A DNA stretch of 64,000 nt from Mycobacterium sp. IS-1264. GTDB taxonomy: Bacteria > Actinomycetota > Actinomycetes > Mycobacteriales > Mycobacteriaceae. Positions 38,989-47,820 of this stretch are shown one piece after another; position 1 is the stretch's first letter; each line of letters begins with the position of its first letter. Below the pieces are notes generated by a model. That model was not told the origin of the DNA. It saw only the letters and a list, made by a program, of their open reading frames with translations, and searched no databases. A program made the position numbers and the translations under genes. The DNA lies in contig NZ_MBES01000053.1 in the NCBI RefSeq assembly GCF_001954195.1, positions 23,948 to 87,947 of the forward strand, given 5' to 3'.

Positions 38989-39677
38989 AGGAGGCTGACG
39001 ATCCGGGTGCCGGTGGCCCTGGTGGCAGCCAACACTCCGAGCGGCGGTCGCGGTCCCGGGACAAGCACCGACACCACCGCAGTCGCGCCGTTGCCCAGCG
39101 GAATCGCTACCGCGACACAACTCAGGTCCGCTATCACTCCGCCGGGGTCCACAATCGGTGCGGTGCCGCCCATTTCGATGTGGGCGCGCGCGGCCGCGGT
39201 TCTCGGCGGTACCCGAGCTCCGGGTTCGGCTGTGAATCCCACCGGTACCCGCGCGTCCACCGCGTCCAGGTACACCAGGTCACTGCCGATCGTCGCGGAC
39301 AAGTGCACTGCGGCACCGGTGGCGGTTGCGAGTTCGGCGATCGGTCGCCGGGCGGCCGCCCGCAGTCGTCGCTCCGAGCCGACTTGCGCACCCAGTTCCA
39401 GCAGGCTCGCGCCGAGCCGATAGCGGGTACCTTCGCGACTGACCGCCCCGACTGCGATTAGCTGCTGCAGCATTCGACGCACGGTCTCCCGGGGGATCCC
39501 GCTCGCATTCGCTAAATCGACGAGCCGCACCGGTTCCAACGAACCCACGTGCCCCAGCAGCTCAAATGCGCTCTGGATGACCCCGCGACCGTCGTCATGA
39601 AACGAGCCGTGCATCGCGCCCGCACATTGACCCCTGGCCATACGACCGGACATGTGATCTAACTCAGACCGGCCCAC
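38913..39677 (-). CDS. IclR-family regulator, paralogue 2, with captured C-terminal tail
   Basis: A 254-residue regulator, GTG start at 39677 (VGRSELDH aligns with MVDQSELDR of paralogue 1). The helix-turn-helix core (LANASGIPRETVRRMLQQL) is nearly identical to the paralogue. The last ~22 residues, PPRDRDETRPDEAAGLLLAH and on, are not IclR-like. They come from the end of the methyltransferase gene, first in its frame (PPHDRDE there), then shifted by an extra base. The changed tail may alter ligand binding or oligomer contacts. Starts 41 bases after the methyltransferase stop. Confidence 0.88.
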   Translation of the reverse strand: MGRSELDHMSGRMARGQCAGAMHGSFHDDGRGVIQSAFELLGHVGSLEPVRLVDLANASGIPRETVRRMLQQLIAVGAVSREGTRYRLGASLLELGAQVGSERRLRAAARRPIAELATATGAAVHLSATIGSDLVYLDAVDARVPVGFTAEPGARVPPRTAAARAHIEMGGTAPIVDPGGVIADLSCVAVAIPLGNGATAVVSVLVPGPRPPLGVLAATRATGTRIVSLLLPPRDRDETRPDEAAGLLLAHRAG

Positions 39678-39718
39678 GCCTGACCCGCTGCTTGACGCCG
39701 ACGCGGCGATCGCGAGTG

Positions 39719-40408
39719 TTAGCGGGCCTTGTGCGCCGTCAGCAGAAAGGCCGGCAACTTCATCCGGCCCTTCTCGTCGCGGTCGTGCGGCGGAAATTCG
39801 GGCCAGCCGTCTCCGGCTGGGGGGATGTTCGCGTGGATGAAGGCGGGCCGGATGTCGTCGATCTCCCAGTACTTGCTCACCGCGGCGCGCAACTCGTCCT
39901 GCTCGACCTCGTTCGGCTTGGGCTCCATCTCGGCGGGGAGGGCGCCCTTGGCGAACACCAGCACGAAATAGCTGGCGCCCGGCGCCGCGGCGCGGTGGAT
40001 CGAGCGCAGGTAGCCGTCGCGACCCTCGACCGGCAGCGAGTGGAACAGCGTGCTGTCGGCAATCGTGTCGAATCGCCCTTCCGAACCGGGTGGGTAGCCG
40101 GTGAAGGACGTGATGTCGCCCTGCACGAAGCTGGCCGTGGTCAGGCCGCGTTCTTCGGCCGCCTTGGTAGCCGCAGCGACGGCGGTCGGAGTGATGTCGA
40201 TGCCGACGACGGTGACGCCGCGCGCTGCTAGTGCCAGCGACAGTTCGGCCACCCCGCATCCGGCGTCGAGCACGTCGCCGCGAAACTTGCCGGCGGTGAT
40301 CAGCGCCGCCAACTCCGGTTGCGGCTCACCGATGTTCCACGGCGGCGGGCCCTCGAATTCGCCCTGCTCGCGGTAAGCGCTGTCCCAGTCCATGATTTCG
40401 GATGACAT
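39719..40408 (-). CDS. SAM-dependent methyltransferase
   Basis: A 229-residue class I methyltransferase. SAM-binding motif I is VLDAGCGVAELSLAL, with the acidic motif II VVGIDITP. PPPWNIGEPQPEL near the N-terminus is typical of a thiopurine-methyltransferase-like mycobacterial group. It may methylate O, S or N of a small molecule made or met in this cluster. Start 40408 has AAGGGGAAAC directly upstream. It lies 25 bases after the CzcO-like gene. Confidence 0.87.
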   Translation of the reverse strand: MSSEIMDWDSAYREQGEFEGPPPWNIGEPQPELAALITAGKFRGDVLDAGCGVAELSLALAARGVTVVGIDITPTAVAAATKAAEERGLTTASFVQGDITSFTGYPPGSEGRFDTIADSTLFHSLPVEGRDGYLRSIHRAAAPGASYFVLVFAKGALPAEMEPKPNEVEQDELRAAVSKYWEIDDIRPAFIHANIPPAGDGWPEFPPHDRDEKGRMKLPAFLLTAHKAR

Positions 40409-40433
40409 GTTTCCCCTTAGGTCCGGTTGTCGA

Positions 40434-41624
40434 TTACGTGCCGGTATCGGCGTAGCGACGCAGCATCTCGGCCGGTGCCGCGGGTCGGCTCAGGCAGTAC
40501 GGCGGGGGGCGGCCTTGTGAGATGCGCTTGGCCAGCCTTCGTGATTGCCTGGCTACGTAGCCAATTAGCGCGGGGCGGCTCAGCAGGCCATGGAAATACA
40601 GGCCGTCGGCGGCAGCTAACGGCGCCAGCATGACCGGTACGCCGTCAGGTGTGAGCACCCCCAAGTGTCCGACCAACCGATGCAGCCCCGCCCGATACCC
40701 AGTCGCGCAGATCATCACGTCGGGCTCGATCCGGGTACCGTCGGCCAGCGCCACCGTGGCACCCTCGAGCGAACTGACCGCTCCGACCACCTCGACGGAC
40801 CCGTCGCGGACTGCGTCGACAACCTCGGGGTCGACAACTGTTGGCGCGGCGTGCAGCCGGTGGGCTTTCGCGAAGGGGCCCTCATCGGGAACGGGCAGGC
40901 CGACTGCTTCGAGATTGCCGAATGCGCGGCGGCGCGCGCGGGCGGCGATTCGGTCGGCTATCCGCGGGGGCAGGTGGAACAAGGGTATGGATATCACGTC
41001 GTTGGGCAGTCCCCCGGGTCCTTTGCGCGGCAGGATGTTTGGTGGAGTTCGCACTGAGAGCCAAACTTTGGTCGCTGCGCCTGTGGTCAGGTCGTGGGCG
41101 ATTTCCATGCCCGACGATCCGGAGCCGACGACCAGCACGCGCTTGTGAGCGTACGGCGCCGGATCTCGATACCGAGTTGAATGCAGTAGCTCACCGCTGA
41201 AGATGCCCGGCCAGTCGGGGATGAATGGCGTGTGCTCGTAACCCGTTGCGACCACGACGACTCGGGCGTCGAGGTCGCCGTTCGACGTCGTCAACCGCCA
41301 TCCCAGGGAATGTTCGTCGATGCGCTCAACCTCGGTATTCAGGTGTAGTTCGATGCCATCCTCGTGCGCATGGGTGTCCAGGTGCTCGACGATTTGGTCA
41401 CGAGTCGGATAGAGCGGAGTGCCTTTCGGGTACCGCCGCCCGGGTAGATGGGAGAACTGTCGACCGGTGTTGAGTCTGAGCCGGTCATACCGCCCGCGCC
41501 AAGACGCCGCCACTGCATCGGCTCGATCGATGAGCAATGATCGAATTCGTTTGTCTTTCAGGCTCAATGCCGCAGAAAGCCCGGCTGGACCCGCACCGAT
41601 AATCACAACTGACCGGTCAGGCAT
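40434..41624 (-). CDS. CzcO/YUCCA-like FAD-dependent monooxygenase
   Basis: A 396-residue flavoprotein. VVIIGAGPAGLSAALSL binds FAD, VLVVGSGSSGMEIAHDL binds NADPH, and ATGY motifs appear at VVVATGYEHTPF and MICATGYRAGL. It belongs to the single-component FMO group related to plant YUCCA and bacterial CzcO annotations. First gene of the operon with the methyltransferase and both IclR genes, 72 bases downstream of element copy C. Substrate unknown. Confidence 0.87.
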   Translation of the reverse strand: MPDRSVVIIGAGPAGLSAALSLKDKRIRSLLIDRADAVAASWRGRYDRLRLNTGRQFSHLPGRRYPKGTPLYPTRDQIVEHLDTHAHEDGIELHLNTEVERIDEHSLGWRLTTSNGDLDARVVVVATGYEHTPFIPDWPGIFSGELLHSTRYRDPAPYAHKRVLVVGSGSSGMEIAHDLTTGAATKVWLSVRTPPNILPRKGPGGLPNDVISIPLFHLPPRIADRIAARARRRAFGNLEAVGLPVPDEGPFAKAHRLHAAPTVVDPEVVDAVRDGSVEVVGAVSSLEGATVALADGTRIEPDVMICATGYRAGLHRLVGHLGVLTPDGVPVMLAPLAAADGLYFHGLLSRPALIGYVARQSRRLAKRISQGRPPPYCLSRPAAPAEMLRRYADTGT

Positions 41625-41696
41625 CCGTTGTCACTCCCGCTCCGGCGCAACAGCTGGCGATACCGTAAGCGGCGCGTTGTGTCTGTCCACGCCGAT

Positions 41697-41757
41697 GACG
41701 TTAAAAAGCCACGGGACAAGCTGTGAAACCTCTGCCCACTGAGTGGGTTTTCTGCTG
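41697..41757 (-). promoter_or_regulatory. shared cluster promoter element, copy C
   Basis: The third copy, with a perfect 13-bp palindrome CCCACTGAGTGGG at 41735-41747. It has one single-base gap relative to A and B; the coding phase is broken here, so the conservation is at DNA level. It serves the leftward CzcO-like operon. The rest of 41625-41907 holds only the promoter of the divergent sulfotransferase. Confidence 0.78.
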
Positions 41758-41907
41758 TAACGTGTCCTCGGCTCGGCCCTCTGACCTGCGAATATTGCAA
41801 ACAACGCCGGCTGTGCGGCAAGCGGGCCTCGACACCATGCCGACGACTGCATGAAACTTTGGGTGGCGGCGTGCGAGCGTAGAAGTAATCCCGGAGGGTC
41901 GAAGGTT

Positions 41908-42705
41908 ATGAGACCTGCAACCTATGTCATTGCCTCCACGCCTCGTTCGGGTAGTTCGCTCCTCGCCGGTGGCCTCGTCGCGACTGGAGTTGCCGGGCGG
42001 CCCGAAGAGTACTTCACGCCCGACCACATCGGGTCCTACAAGGAGGACTTGAAACTGCCGGCGAATTGCTCGTGGACCGAATATCTGGCGAAGGTCATGG
42101 CGTTCGCGGCGACGGAGAACGGTATTCGGGGTATGAAAATTCATTGGCGGCATGTCGTTTCGCTCGCGCAAGCACTGGGTTTTCGTGGCGATCCGGGAAA
42201 TGTTCTCGAGATGCTTTTTCCGGCAGCAGTTTTCGTCAATATCGTCCGTGCCGATCGGCGCGCGCAGGCCATATCGCTGTTTCGTGCCGAAGCGACCGGC
42301 GAGTGGTTCCGGTCTACCGGCTCGTCGAGGAGGGTGCGCCCCTGGGGGCTCTACCTGGACCGCCCCACACCGGGCCGGCCGGCGGCCGATCTCACCGGCG
42401 TGGCACCGACGTACGAGCAGATCACCGAGATGGAACGGACCCTGGACGCCGAACAAGCGGCTTGGACCAACTACTTCACCACTCGGCGTCGTGAGGTCCT
42501 GACGGTTCGGTATGAAGATCTCGACAAGAACTATCGCGGTGAGATTGCGCGAGTCCTGCGATTCCTCGGCGCCGATCCCGTGCACGCCGCCGTTTTGCCC
42601 GAACCGCCGCTCGAGCGTCAGTCCGACCACGTCAACGAACGCTGGCGGCGACTGATTGACCAAGAGCACAGCCATAAGTCGACGCCCGGATTTTGCAGGC
42701 CTTGA
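41908..42705 (+). CDS. Stf0-type sulfotransferase
   Basis: A 265-residue PAPS-dependent enzyme of the mycobacterial Stf0 family. The 5'-phosphosulfate-binding loop is STPRSGSSLLAGGL near residue 10; later signatures are GRPEEYF, GIRGMKIHW, VRADRRAQAISLFRAEATGEW, and TVRYEDLDKNYRGE. Stf0 sulfates trehalose at C2 in M. tuberculosis, but many paralogues act on other glycolipids. GGAGGG lies 9 bases upstream of ATG 41908. Divergent from the CzcO-like operon. Confidence 0.88.
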   Translation: MRPATYVIASTPRSGSSLLAGGLVATGVAGRPEEYFTPDHIGSYKEDLKLPANCSWTEYLAKVMAFAATENGIRGMKIHWRHVVSLAQALGFRGDPGNVLEMLFPAAVFVNIVRADRRAQAISLFRAEATGEWFRSTGSSRRVRPWGLYLDRPTPGRPAADLTGVAPTYEQITEMERTLDAEQAAWTNYFTTRRREVLTVRYEDLDKNYRGEIARVLRFLGADPVHAAVLPEPPLERQSDHVNERWRRLIDQEHSHKSTPGFCRP

Positions 42706-42737
42706 CGCGGCAGGGCGGCGGTGGAAGAACTGGCGGT

Positions 42738-43877
42738 GTGACTCGCATCGTCGACTCGGACCAGCATCTCTACGAGAGTCGGTCGCTGTGGGCCGACCAT
42801 ATCGACCCGGATGCGCGCGACGACGCCTTGAGCCTGGTCGACGATGAACTCGGTTACACCTGGCTCGACTGGCGCGGCGCTCACCTCGCCCTCGCCGACG
42901 TCCACCTTCCCGGCAACACCGCATCCTGCGGGGAGCACCGCAACCGTCAACGGGCCGGGAAGCCCCCCTCCTATCGGTACGACGACGCGTTACCTGCCTC
43001 CTACTGGCAGCCCGCGGCCCGGCTTCGCTGGCTCGACGCGGCGGGACTCGACGAGGCGGTCCTGTTCCCCAATTTCGGCCTGCTCTGGGAGCGCCGCCTG
43101 TCGCCGACGCTTCCGGCGATGACCGCCAACATGGCGGCATGGAACCGGTGGTGCGCGGTCGTGCAGGCCGAAGGCGATGGACGATTGCATCCCGTCGCGC
43201 ATCTGACGTTGCGCGACCCGGAATGGCTCGATGCCGAGCTGGAGACGCTGGCGGCCGCCGGCATCACACTGGCCATGATCGGCGCCGGTCCGGTGGACGG
43301 CCGGGAGCTGTCGCATCCCGACCATGACCGGATCTGGTCCGCATTCGTCGACCACGCCGTCACGCCGGTCTTCCACGTCGCCGATCAGGTGCGGGTCTTC
43401 GACGATTGCTGGTATCAAGACGATCCGGTGCAGGATCTGGTGCCCGCCACCGAGGCCGTATTCCTGTGGGTGCCCCCGGCGCTGGCGTTGTCCGACCTGA
43501 TCCTGCACGGCGTGTTCGACCGTCACCCAGGTTTACGGTTCGGCGTGGTCGAGCTCAGCTCCGCCTGGGTGCCGCAATTTCTGATGCTGTTGGACGGTGC
43601 GTCCGCGTTCACCGCCCAACTCAACGGCAAGCCGGTGGCCAAACTGTCCCGGCGACCCAGCGAGTACTTCGTCGACCACGTCCGGGTGTCCTCCTTCTCA
43701 TACGAGAACCCCAAGCAGCTGGCCCAGATGGCCGGCGACGTGTTCATGTTCTGCAGCGACTACCCGCACTCCGAGGGGACAGCGACGCCGCTCGACGACT
43801 ATCGGCGGATGGGCTGCGACGGGCTGGAAATGCCCGGCCTCTTTCACGCCAACGTCGACTCGTTGCTCAACCGATAG
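42738..43877 (+). CDS. amidohydrolase-family metal-dependent hydrolase
   Basis: A 379-residue TIM-barrel protein of the amidohydrolase_2 type. The N-terminal metal motif is DSDQHLYES, followed by VFHVADQ mid-chain, and late FMFCSDYPHSEG with metal-binding Asp and His. Related enzymes include acid decarboxylases of the ACMSD/gamma-resorcylate group, so C-C or C-N cleavage are both possible. GTG start at 42738. It begins 32 bases after the sulfotransferase. Confidence 0.83.
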   Translation: MTRIVDSDQHLYESRSLWADHIDPDARDDALSLVDDELGYTWLDWRGAHLALADVHLPGNTASCGEHRNRQRAGKPPSYRYDDALPASYWQPAARLRWLDAAGLDEAVLFPNFGLLWERRLSPTLPAMTANMAAWNRWCAVVQAEGDGRLHPVAHLTLRDPEWLDAELETLAAAGITLAMIGAGPVDGRELSHPDHDRIWSAFVDHAVTPVFHVADQVRVFDDCWYQDDPVQDLVPATEAVFLWVPPALALSDLILHGVFDRHPGLRFGVVELSSAWVPQFLMLLDGASAFTAQLNGKPVAKLSRRPSEYFVDHVRVSSFSYENPKQLAQMAGDVFMFCSDYPHSEGTATPLDDYRRMGCDGLEMPGLFHANVDSLLNR

Positions 43878-43936
43878 AGCGGCTGAGCTGTGTCTCGCGC
43901 GTGACCTCGCCGCGACGGTGACGAAGCACGCTCGTC

Positions 43937-44137
43937 ATGATGACGGTGCTCGCGGCAATCGCCGCCCTCGCGATGGCAGCATGCGTCGGCTACTATTTCG
44001 GCCGGCGCGTGGGCTCGCGGCGACCGAGCTGGAAGAAGCGGACGAGCCGGATGGCGGTGGGGAGGATGGCGATCAGTCTGTTCGTGTTAATGACAGCACG
44101 CCGCATCCGGATCAGCGCCGCGCGGATGCGAGCCTGA
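43937..44137 (+). CDS. small single-pass membrane protein, 66 aa
   Basis: MMTVLAAIAALAMAACVGYY forms a membrane anchor. A basic cytosolic segment follows (RRVGSRRPSWKKRTSR), then a second moderately hydrophobic stretch (AISLFVLMTA) and an Arg-rich end. I recall similar short proteins in other mycobacteria without a known role. It ends one base before the SDR start, supporting co-expression. Confidence 0.6.
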   Translation: MMTVLAAIAALAMAACVGYYFGRRVGSRRPSWKKRTSRMAVGRMAISLFVLMTARRIRISAARMRA

Positions 44138-44138
44138 C

Positions 44139-44879
44139 ATGTCGGCACTGCAGGGCAAGATCGCACTCGTGACCGGCGCGTCGTCGGGCCTGGGCGCCGA
44201 AACGGCCCGGCTGTTTTCCCGCCAGGGCGCAACGGTTTTCGGCATCGGTCGCGATACCGGGCGCTTGGCCGAGGTATTCGCCGATGTGGAACGGGGTTCG
44301 TACGCATCGGTGGATGTCGCTGTGGCGCAGGCTTGTCGGGATGCGGTGGATCAATGCGTTCGCGAGTTCGGCGGATTGGACGTCCTCGTCAACATCGCCG
44401 GCAAGCACCAGATGCGCAGAACCGAGTCGATGACCGACGACGACTGGGCACAAGATCTCGGCGTCAACCTGAACGGGCCGTATTACCTGTGCAGGGCGGC
44501 GCTACCCCGTCTGCTGGAGCGGGGCGGCAACATTGTCAACGTCAGCTCGATCGCCGGTGTCGAAGGCCAGGCGTATTCGGCCGGCTACTGCGCCGCCAAG
44601 CATGGACTGATCGGGCTGACTCGCGCGTTGGCGGTGGAGTACACCGCGGATCGCCTGAGGGTCAACGCCGTGTGTCCGGGCGGCATGCTCACGCCGCAAA
44701 TTGAACAGTTCAGCGCGCCGGACAACCCGAACTACGACCTGATCATGCGCACCGCCTCGCCGCGCGGGTTGATGCAGCCCCTCGACGTCGCGAACGTGAT
44801 CGCCTTCCTCGCGAGCGACGCCGCCGTCGCCGTTCACGGCGCCGTCTACCGGGTCGACAACGGCAAGGGTGCCGGCTAG
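44139..44879 (+). CDS. short-chain dehydrogenase/reductase
   Basis: A 246-residue classical SDR. The nucleotide loop is [10 protein letters not shown] near residue 12, NIAG replaces NNAG, and the catalytic Ser and YCAAK (Tyr, Lys) are present. Typically oxidises or reduces a hydroxyl/keto group with NAD(P). Follows the small membrane protein by one base and precedes the MBL gene by 23 bases. Confidence 0.88.
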   Translation: MSALQGKIALVTGASSGLGAETARLFSRQGATVFGIGRDTGRLAEVFADVERGSYASVDVAVAQACRDAVDQCVREFGGLDVLVNIAGKHQMRRTESMTDDDWAQDLGVNLNGPYYLCRAALPRLLERGGNIVNVSSIAGVEGQAYSAGYCAAKHGLIGLTRALAVEYTADRLRVNAVCPGGMLTPQIEQFSAPDNPNYDLIMRTASPRGLMQPLDVANVIAFLASDAAVAVHGAVYRVDNGKGAG

Positions 44880-44902
44880 CACGGCGGCGTAGCCTGCTGT
44901 GA

Positions 44903-45622
44903 ATGACCACCGAGCTGCAAACCACCGTCGATGAAATCGCCGACGGTATCTTCCGGTTTTCCACGTGGGTACCGGGCATCACCGAACACGGCTTCACGTT
45001 CAACCAGTTCCTGCTGACCGCGGAGCAGCCATTTCTGTTCCACTGCGGGATGCGGCAGCTCTTTCCGCTGTTGTCCGCGGCCATCGCCAAGGTGATACCG
45101 CTGGAACGCCTGCGCTGGATTTCGTTCGCCCACATCGAGGCCGACGAGTGCGGGGCGATGAACGCGCTGCTGGCCGCGGCGCCGCAGGCCGAGGTCATTC
45201 ACGGGCCGCTGGCATGCATGCTCTCGCTCAACGACATGTGCGACAGGCCGCCGGTAGTCGCAGGCGACGTGCACGATATCGGCGGTCATCGACTGCGATT
45301 CATCCCCACCCCACACGTGCCGCACAACTGGGAGAGCGGGCTTTGGTTCGACGAGACAAGCTCCACGCTATTGGCCGGAGATCTGCTGACCCACACCGGT
45401 CAGTGCCCCGCGCTCACCGAATCCGACTGCATCGCACCGGCTTTAGAGGCTGAGGCGGCCTTCCGCGCCACCGCGCTGACCCCCAACCTTGGACCCACGC
45501 TCGAGCAGCTGGCACAGTTGCGGCCCACGACCCTGGCGCTGATGCACGGCGCCTCCTTCGCCGGCGACGGCGCCGCGCAGTTGCGCGGCCTGGCCGACGG
45601 ATATGCGGGGATGGCCGGTTGA
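44903..45622 (+). CDS. metallo-beta-lactamase-fold protein, flavodiiron-like core
   Basis: A 239-residue protein with the oxygen-binding diiron type of MBL site. HIEADECG replaces the usual HxHxDH, and [12 protein letters not shown] and GDLLTHTG supply other ligands. The pattern resembles the MBL domain of flavodiiron proteins (O2 or NO reductases) but the flavodoxin domain is absent. The physiological reaction is uncertain. Its stop is followed at once by a palindromic element. Confidence 0.8.
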   Translation: MTTELQTTVDEIADGIFRFSTWVPGITEHGFTFNQFLLTAEQPFLFHCGMRQLFPLLSAAIAKVIPLERLRWISFAHIEADECGAMNALLAAAPQAEVIHGPLACMLSLNDMCDRPPVVAGDVHDIGGHRLRFIPTPHVPHNWESGLWFDETSSTLLAGDLLTHTGQCPALTESDCIAPALEAEAAFRATALTPNLGPTLEQLAQLRPTTLALMHGASFAGDGAAQLRGLADGYAGMAG

Positions 45623-45688
45623 TCTCGACGTCGAGATTGCCGTGAGGGCTGTGATTGAGCCTTGGGTCACGACCATGGCGGCAATCTC
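45622..45688 (+). repeat. compact palindromic intergenic element
   Basis: ATCTCGACGTCGAGAT (45622-45637) is a perfect 16-bp palindrome directly after the MBL stop. It overlaps a second inverted repeat, GAGATTGCCG (45633-45642) with CGGCAATCTC (45679-45688), enclosing 36 bases. It may be a terminator-like or dispersed repeat element. The rest of the gap up to 45851 shows no gene. Confidence 0.6.
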
Positions 45689-45851
45689 GGCGTGGCGCCG
45701 TTGATCGCAAGCAACCCGGGTTTGGCATTGGACGTGGACCTCGCCACTCGGGCGACGACAACGGTTGCGTCCCCAAGAATCGGCATGCCGAGATGGTAGA
45801 CCTGCGATCCCGGTATTCGCTGCGACTGCCCAATGGCGCAGAATCTGCATC

Positions 45852-47336
45852 GTGGACCGGCCCGCGAGCGCGCCACATCAGCTGCCATTGGCGGCGGCGG
45901 GCGCGCGCTGGCTGATCGCCGCCGCCGTCCTCGGTTCGGGAATCGCGTTGCTGGACGGCACCGTCGTCAACGTCGCGCTGCCGGCCATCGGGCGCGAGAT
46001 GGGCGCGGGCTTGGCCGGTCAACAGTGGGTCCACGACGGCTACCTGCTGACATTGAGTGCGTTGCTGCTCGCGGGTGGCGCCGCCGGAGATCGTTACGGC
46101 CGTCGCCGAATCTTCGTTGCGGGACTGGTCGTTTTCACCGCCGCCTCACTCGGGTGTGGCGTCGCACCGACCATCGGCTGGCTGATCGGCGCCCGGCTGG
46201 TTCAGGGGGTCGGTGCCGCGGCGCTGGTTCCCGGGAGCCTCGCGTTGATCGATGCCGGAATCACCGACGAGGACCGCGGCCGTGCGGTGGGAATCTGGGC
46301 GGGGATGTCCGGAGTGACCACGGCGCTGGGCCCGTTGATCGGCGGCTGGCTGGTGGATACGGCCTCATGGCGCTGGGTGTTCTTTTTGAATGTTCCGCTC
46401 GCCGTGGCGGTGGGGTGGATCGCCAGCCGCCATGTCACTGAATCCCGCGATCCAACCGTGCGCGGCCGCCCTGACATCCTCGGGACCGCCGCAATCACGG
46501 TGGGCCTGGCCGGAGTGATCTACGCGCTCATCGAGTTTCCTTCTCGCGGTTGGACATTGGCGAACCTGACCGCCTGCGCGGTCGGCGCCTTGGCGTTGGC
46601 CGCTTTCCCGCTGATCGAAGCGCGTGCACAGTCGCCGCTGTTGCCTCCAACCCTGTTTCGTTCCCGGCAATTCACCGGCGCCAACCTCACCACCCTGGCC
46701 GTCTACACGGCGGTCGGCGGCGCCCTGTTCCTGCTGGCCCTGCAGCTGCAACAAAGCTTGCACTACTCTGCGCTCGCCGCCGGCCTGTCGATGTTGCCGC
46801 TGACGATCATCATGCTGATCGGCTCCCCGTGGGCAGGCGCGCTCGCGCAGCGCACCGGGCCACGGCTGCCCATGACGGTCGGCCCGCTGATCGCCGCCGC
46901 CGGCCTGGCGCTGATGACTCGAATCGTGCCCGGGACAACGTATCTGGCCGCGGTGCTGCCCGCTGTGGTCGTGTTCGGCGTCGGACTGGCCATCACCGTT
47001 GCGCCGCTTACCGCAGCCGTTCTTTCGGCCGTACCCGACGGCTATGCGGGGACCGCGTCGGGCGTCAACAATGCCATTGCGCGTGTCGCCGGACTGATCG
47101 CGATCGCCGTCCTCCCGGTCGCGGCCGGAATTCGGGCGGGCCCCGGCCAGCCGCTCGGCGCCGGCTTCGCGCTCGCGATGGCCATCACCGCGGCCGTCTG
47201 CGTAGTCGGCGCAATCACCTCGTTCCTGACCATCCGCACCGGCGCCGACATCACGCAACAGGTGCTGCCGGGAATCAACCACGCCTGCCAGCAGCCCTGC
47301 ACCAGACGCCCCACGAGCGCGCGCGACGCGGCATAG
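45852..47336 (+). CDS. MFS drug/metabolite exporter, DHA2 type
   Basis: A 494-residue transporter with about 14 membrane helices. Motif A is AGDRYGRRR after helix 2, and the antiporter motif C region is GPLIGGWLVD. DHA2 proteins export drugs, dyes or siderophores by proton antiport. GTG start at 45852. No regulator gene is adjacent. The C-terminal tail (QQPCTRRPTSARDAA) is cytosolic. Confidence 0.88.
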   Translation: MDRPASAPHQLPLAAAGARWLIAAAVLGSGIALLDGTVVNVALPAIGREMGAGLAGQQWVHDGYLLTLSALLLAGGAAGDRYGRRRIFVAGLVVFTAASLGCGVAPTIGWLIGARLVQGVGAAALVPGSLALIDAGITDEDRGRAVGIWAGMSGVTTALGPLIGGWLVDTASWRWVFFLNVPLAVAVGWIASRHVTESRDPTVRGRPDILGTAAITVGLAGVIYALIEFPSRGWTLANLTACAVGALALAAFPLIEARAQSPLLPPTLFRSRQFTGANLTTLAVYTAVGGALFLLALQLQQSLHYSALAAGLSMLPLTIIMLIGSPWAGALAQRTGPRLPMTVGPLIAAAGLALMTRIVPGTTYLAAVLPAVVVFGVGLAITVAPLTAAVLSAVPDGYAGTASGVNNAIARVAGLIAIAVLPVAAGIRAGPGQPLGAGFALAMAITAAVCVVGAITSFLTIRTGADITQQVLPGINHACQQPCTRRPTSARDAA

Positions 47337-47389
47337 TCCGGGCAAAGGCGGTAACGGAACCCACGAACCACGACCGTAACGTCTGTCGT

Positions 47390-47818
47390 ATGACGAGAAA
47401 TCTCAACTATCGCCTCGCCCGCCACGCGCCGGCGGTGCTTAGCCTGTTTCGGTTGGTCTACGGTCTGCTCTTCGCCGGGTACGGCTCGATGATCCTGTTC
47501 GGTTGGCCCGTTCGTCCGGCGTGGCCGGTCCAGGTGGGGGCCTGGCCCGCCTGGTACGCCGGCTTGATCGAACTCGTGGCGGGGCTGCTGGTTGCGGCCG
47601 GATTGTTCACCCGCGCCGCGGCATTCATTGCCTCGGGCGAAATGGCGGTCGCGTATTTCTGGATGCATCAGCCGCGCTCGCTCTGGCCGATCGGAGATCC
47701 CCCGGCGGGCAATGGTGGAACGTTGGCGATTCTCTTCTGCTTCGGTTTCTTCCTGCTGGTCTTCATGGGCGGGGGGAGCCATTCAATCGATGCTCGGCGC
47801 GGCAATCCGCGGCGCTGA
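47390..47818 (+). CDS. DoxX-family membrane protein
   Basis: A 142-residue protein with four hydrophobic helices (VLSLFRLVYGLLFAGYGSM; WPAWYAGLIELVAGLLVAAGL; AAAFIASGEMAVAYFWM; LAILFCFGFFLLVFMG). DoxX relatives take part in redox or membrane-associated oxidoreductase complexes with superoxide dismutase in M. tuberculosis. It ends 2 bases from the convergent HD-domain gene. Confidence 0.85.
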   Translation: MTRNLNYRLARHAPAVLSLFRLVYGLLFAGYGSMILFGWPVRPAWPVQVGAWPAWYAGLIELVAGLLVAAGLFTRAAAFIASGEMAVAYFWMHQPRSLWPIGDPPAGNGGTLAILFCFGFFLLVFMGGGSHSIDARRGNPRR

Positions 47819-47820
47819 TC

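Noticed and set aside
38913..40259. Apparent fusion of IclR paralogue 2 with an upstream ~190-residue N-terminal part
   Set aside because: The extra part is an out-of-frame reading of the methyltransferase gene; the alignment with IclR paralogue 1 places the start at GTG 39677.
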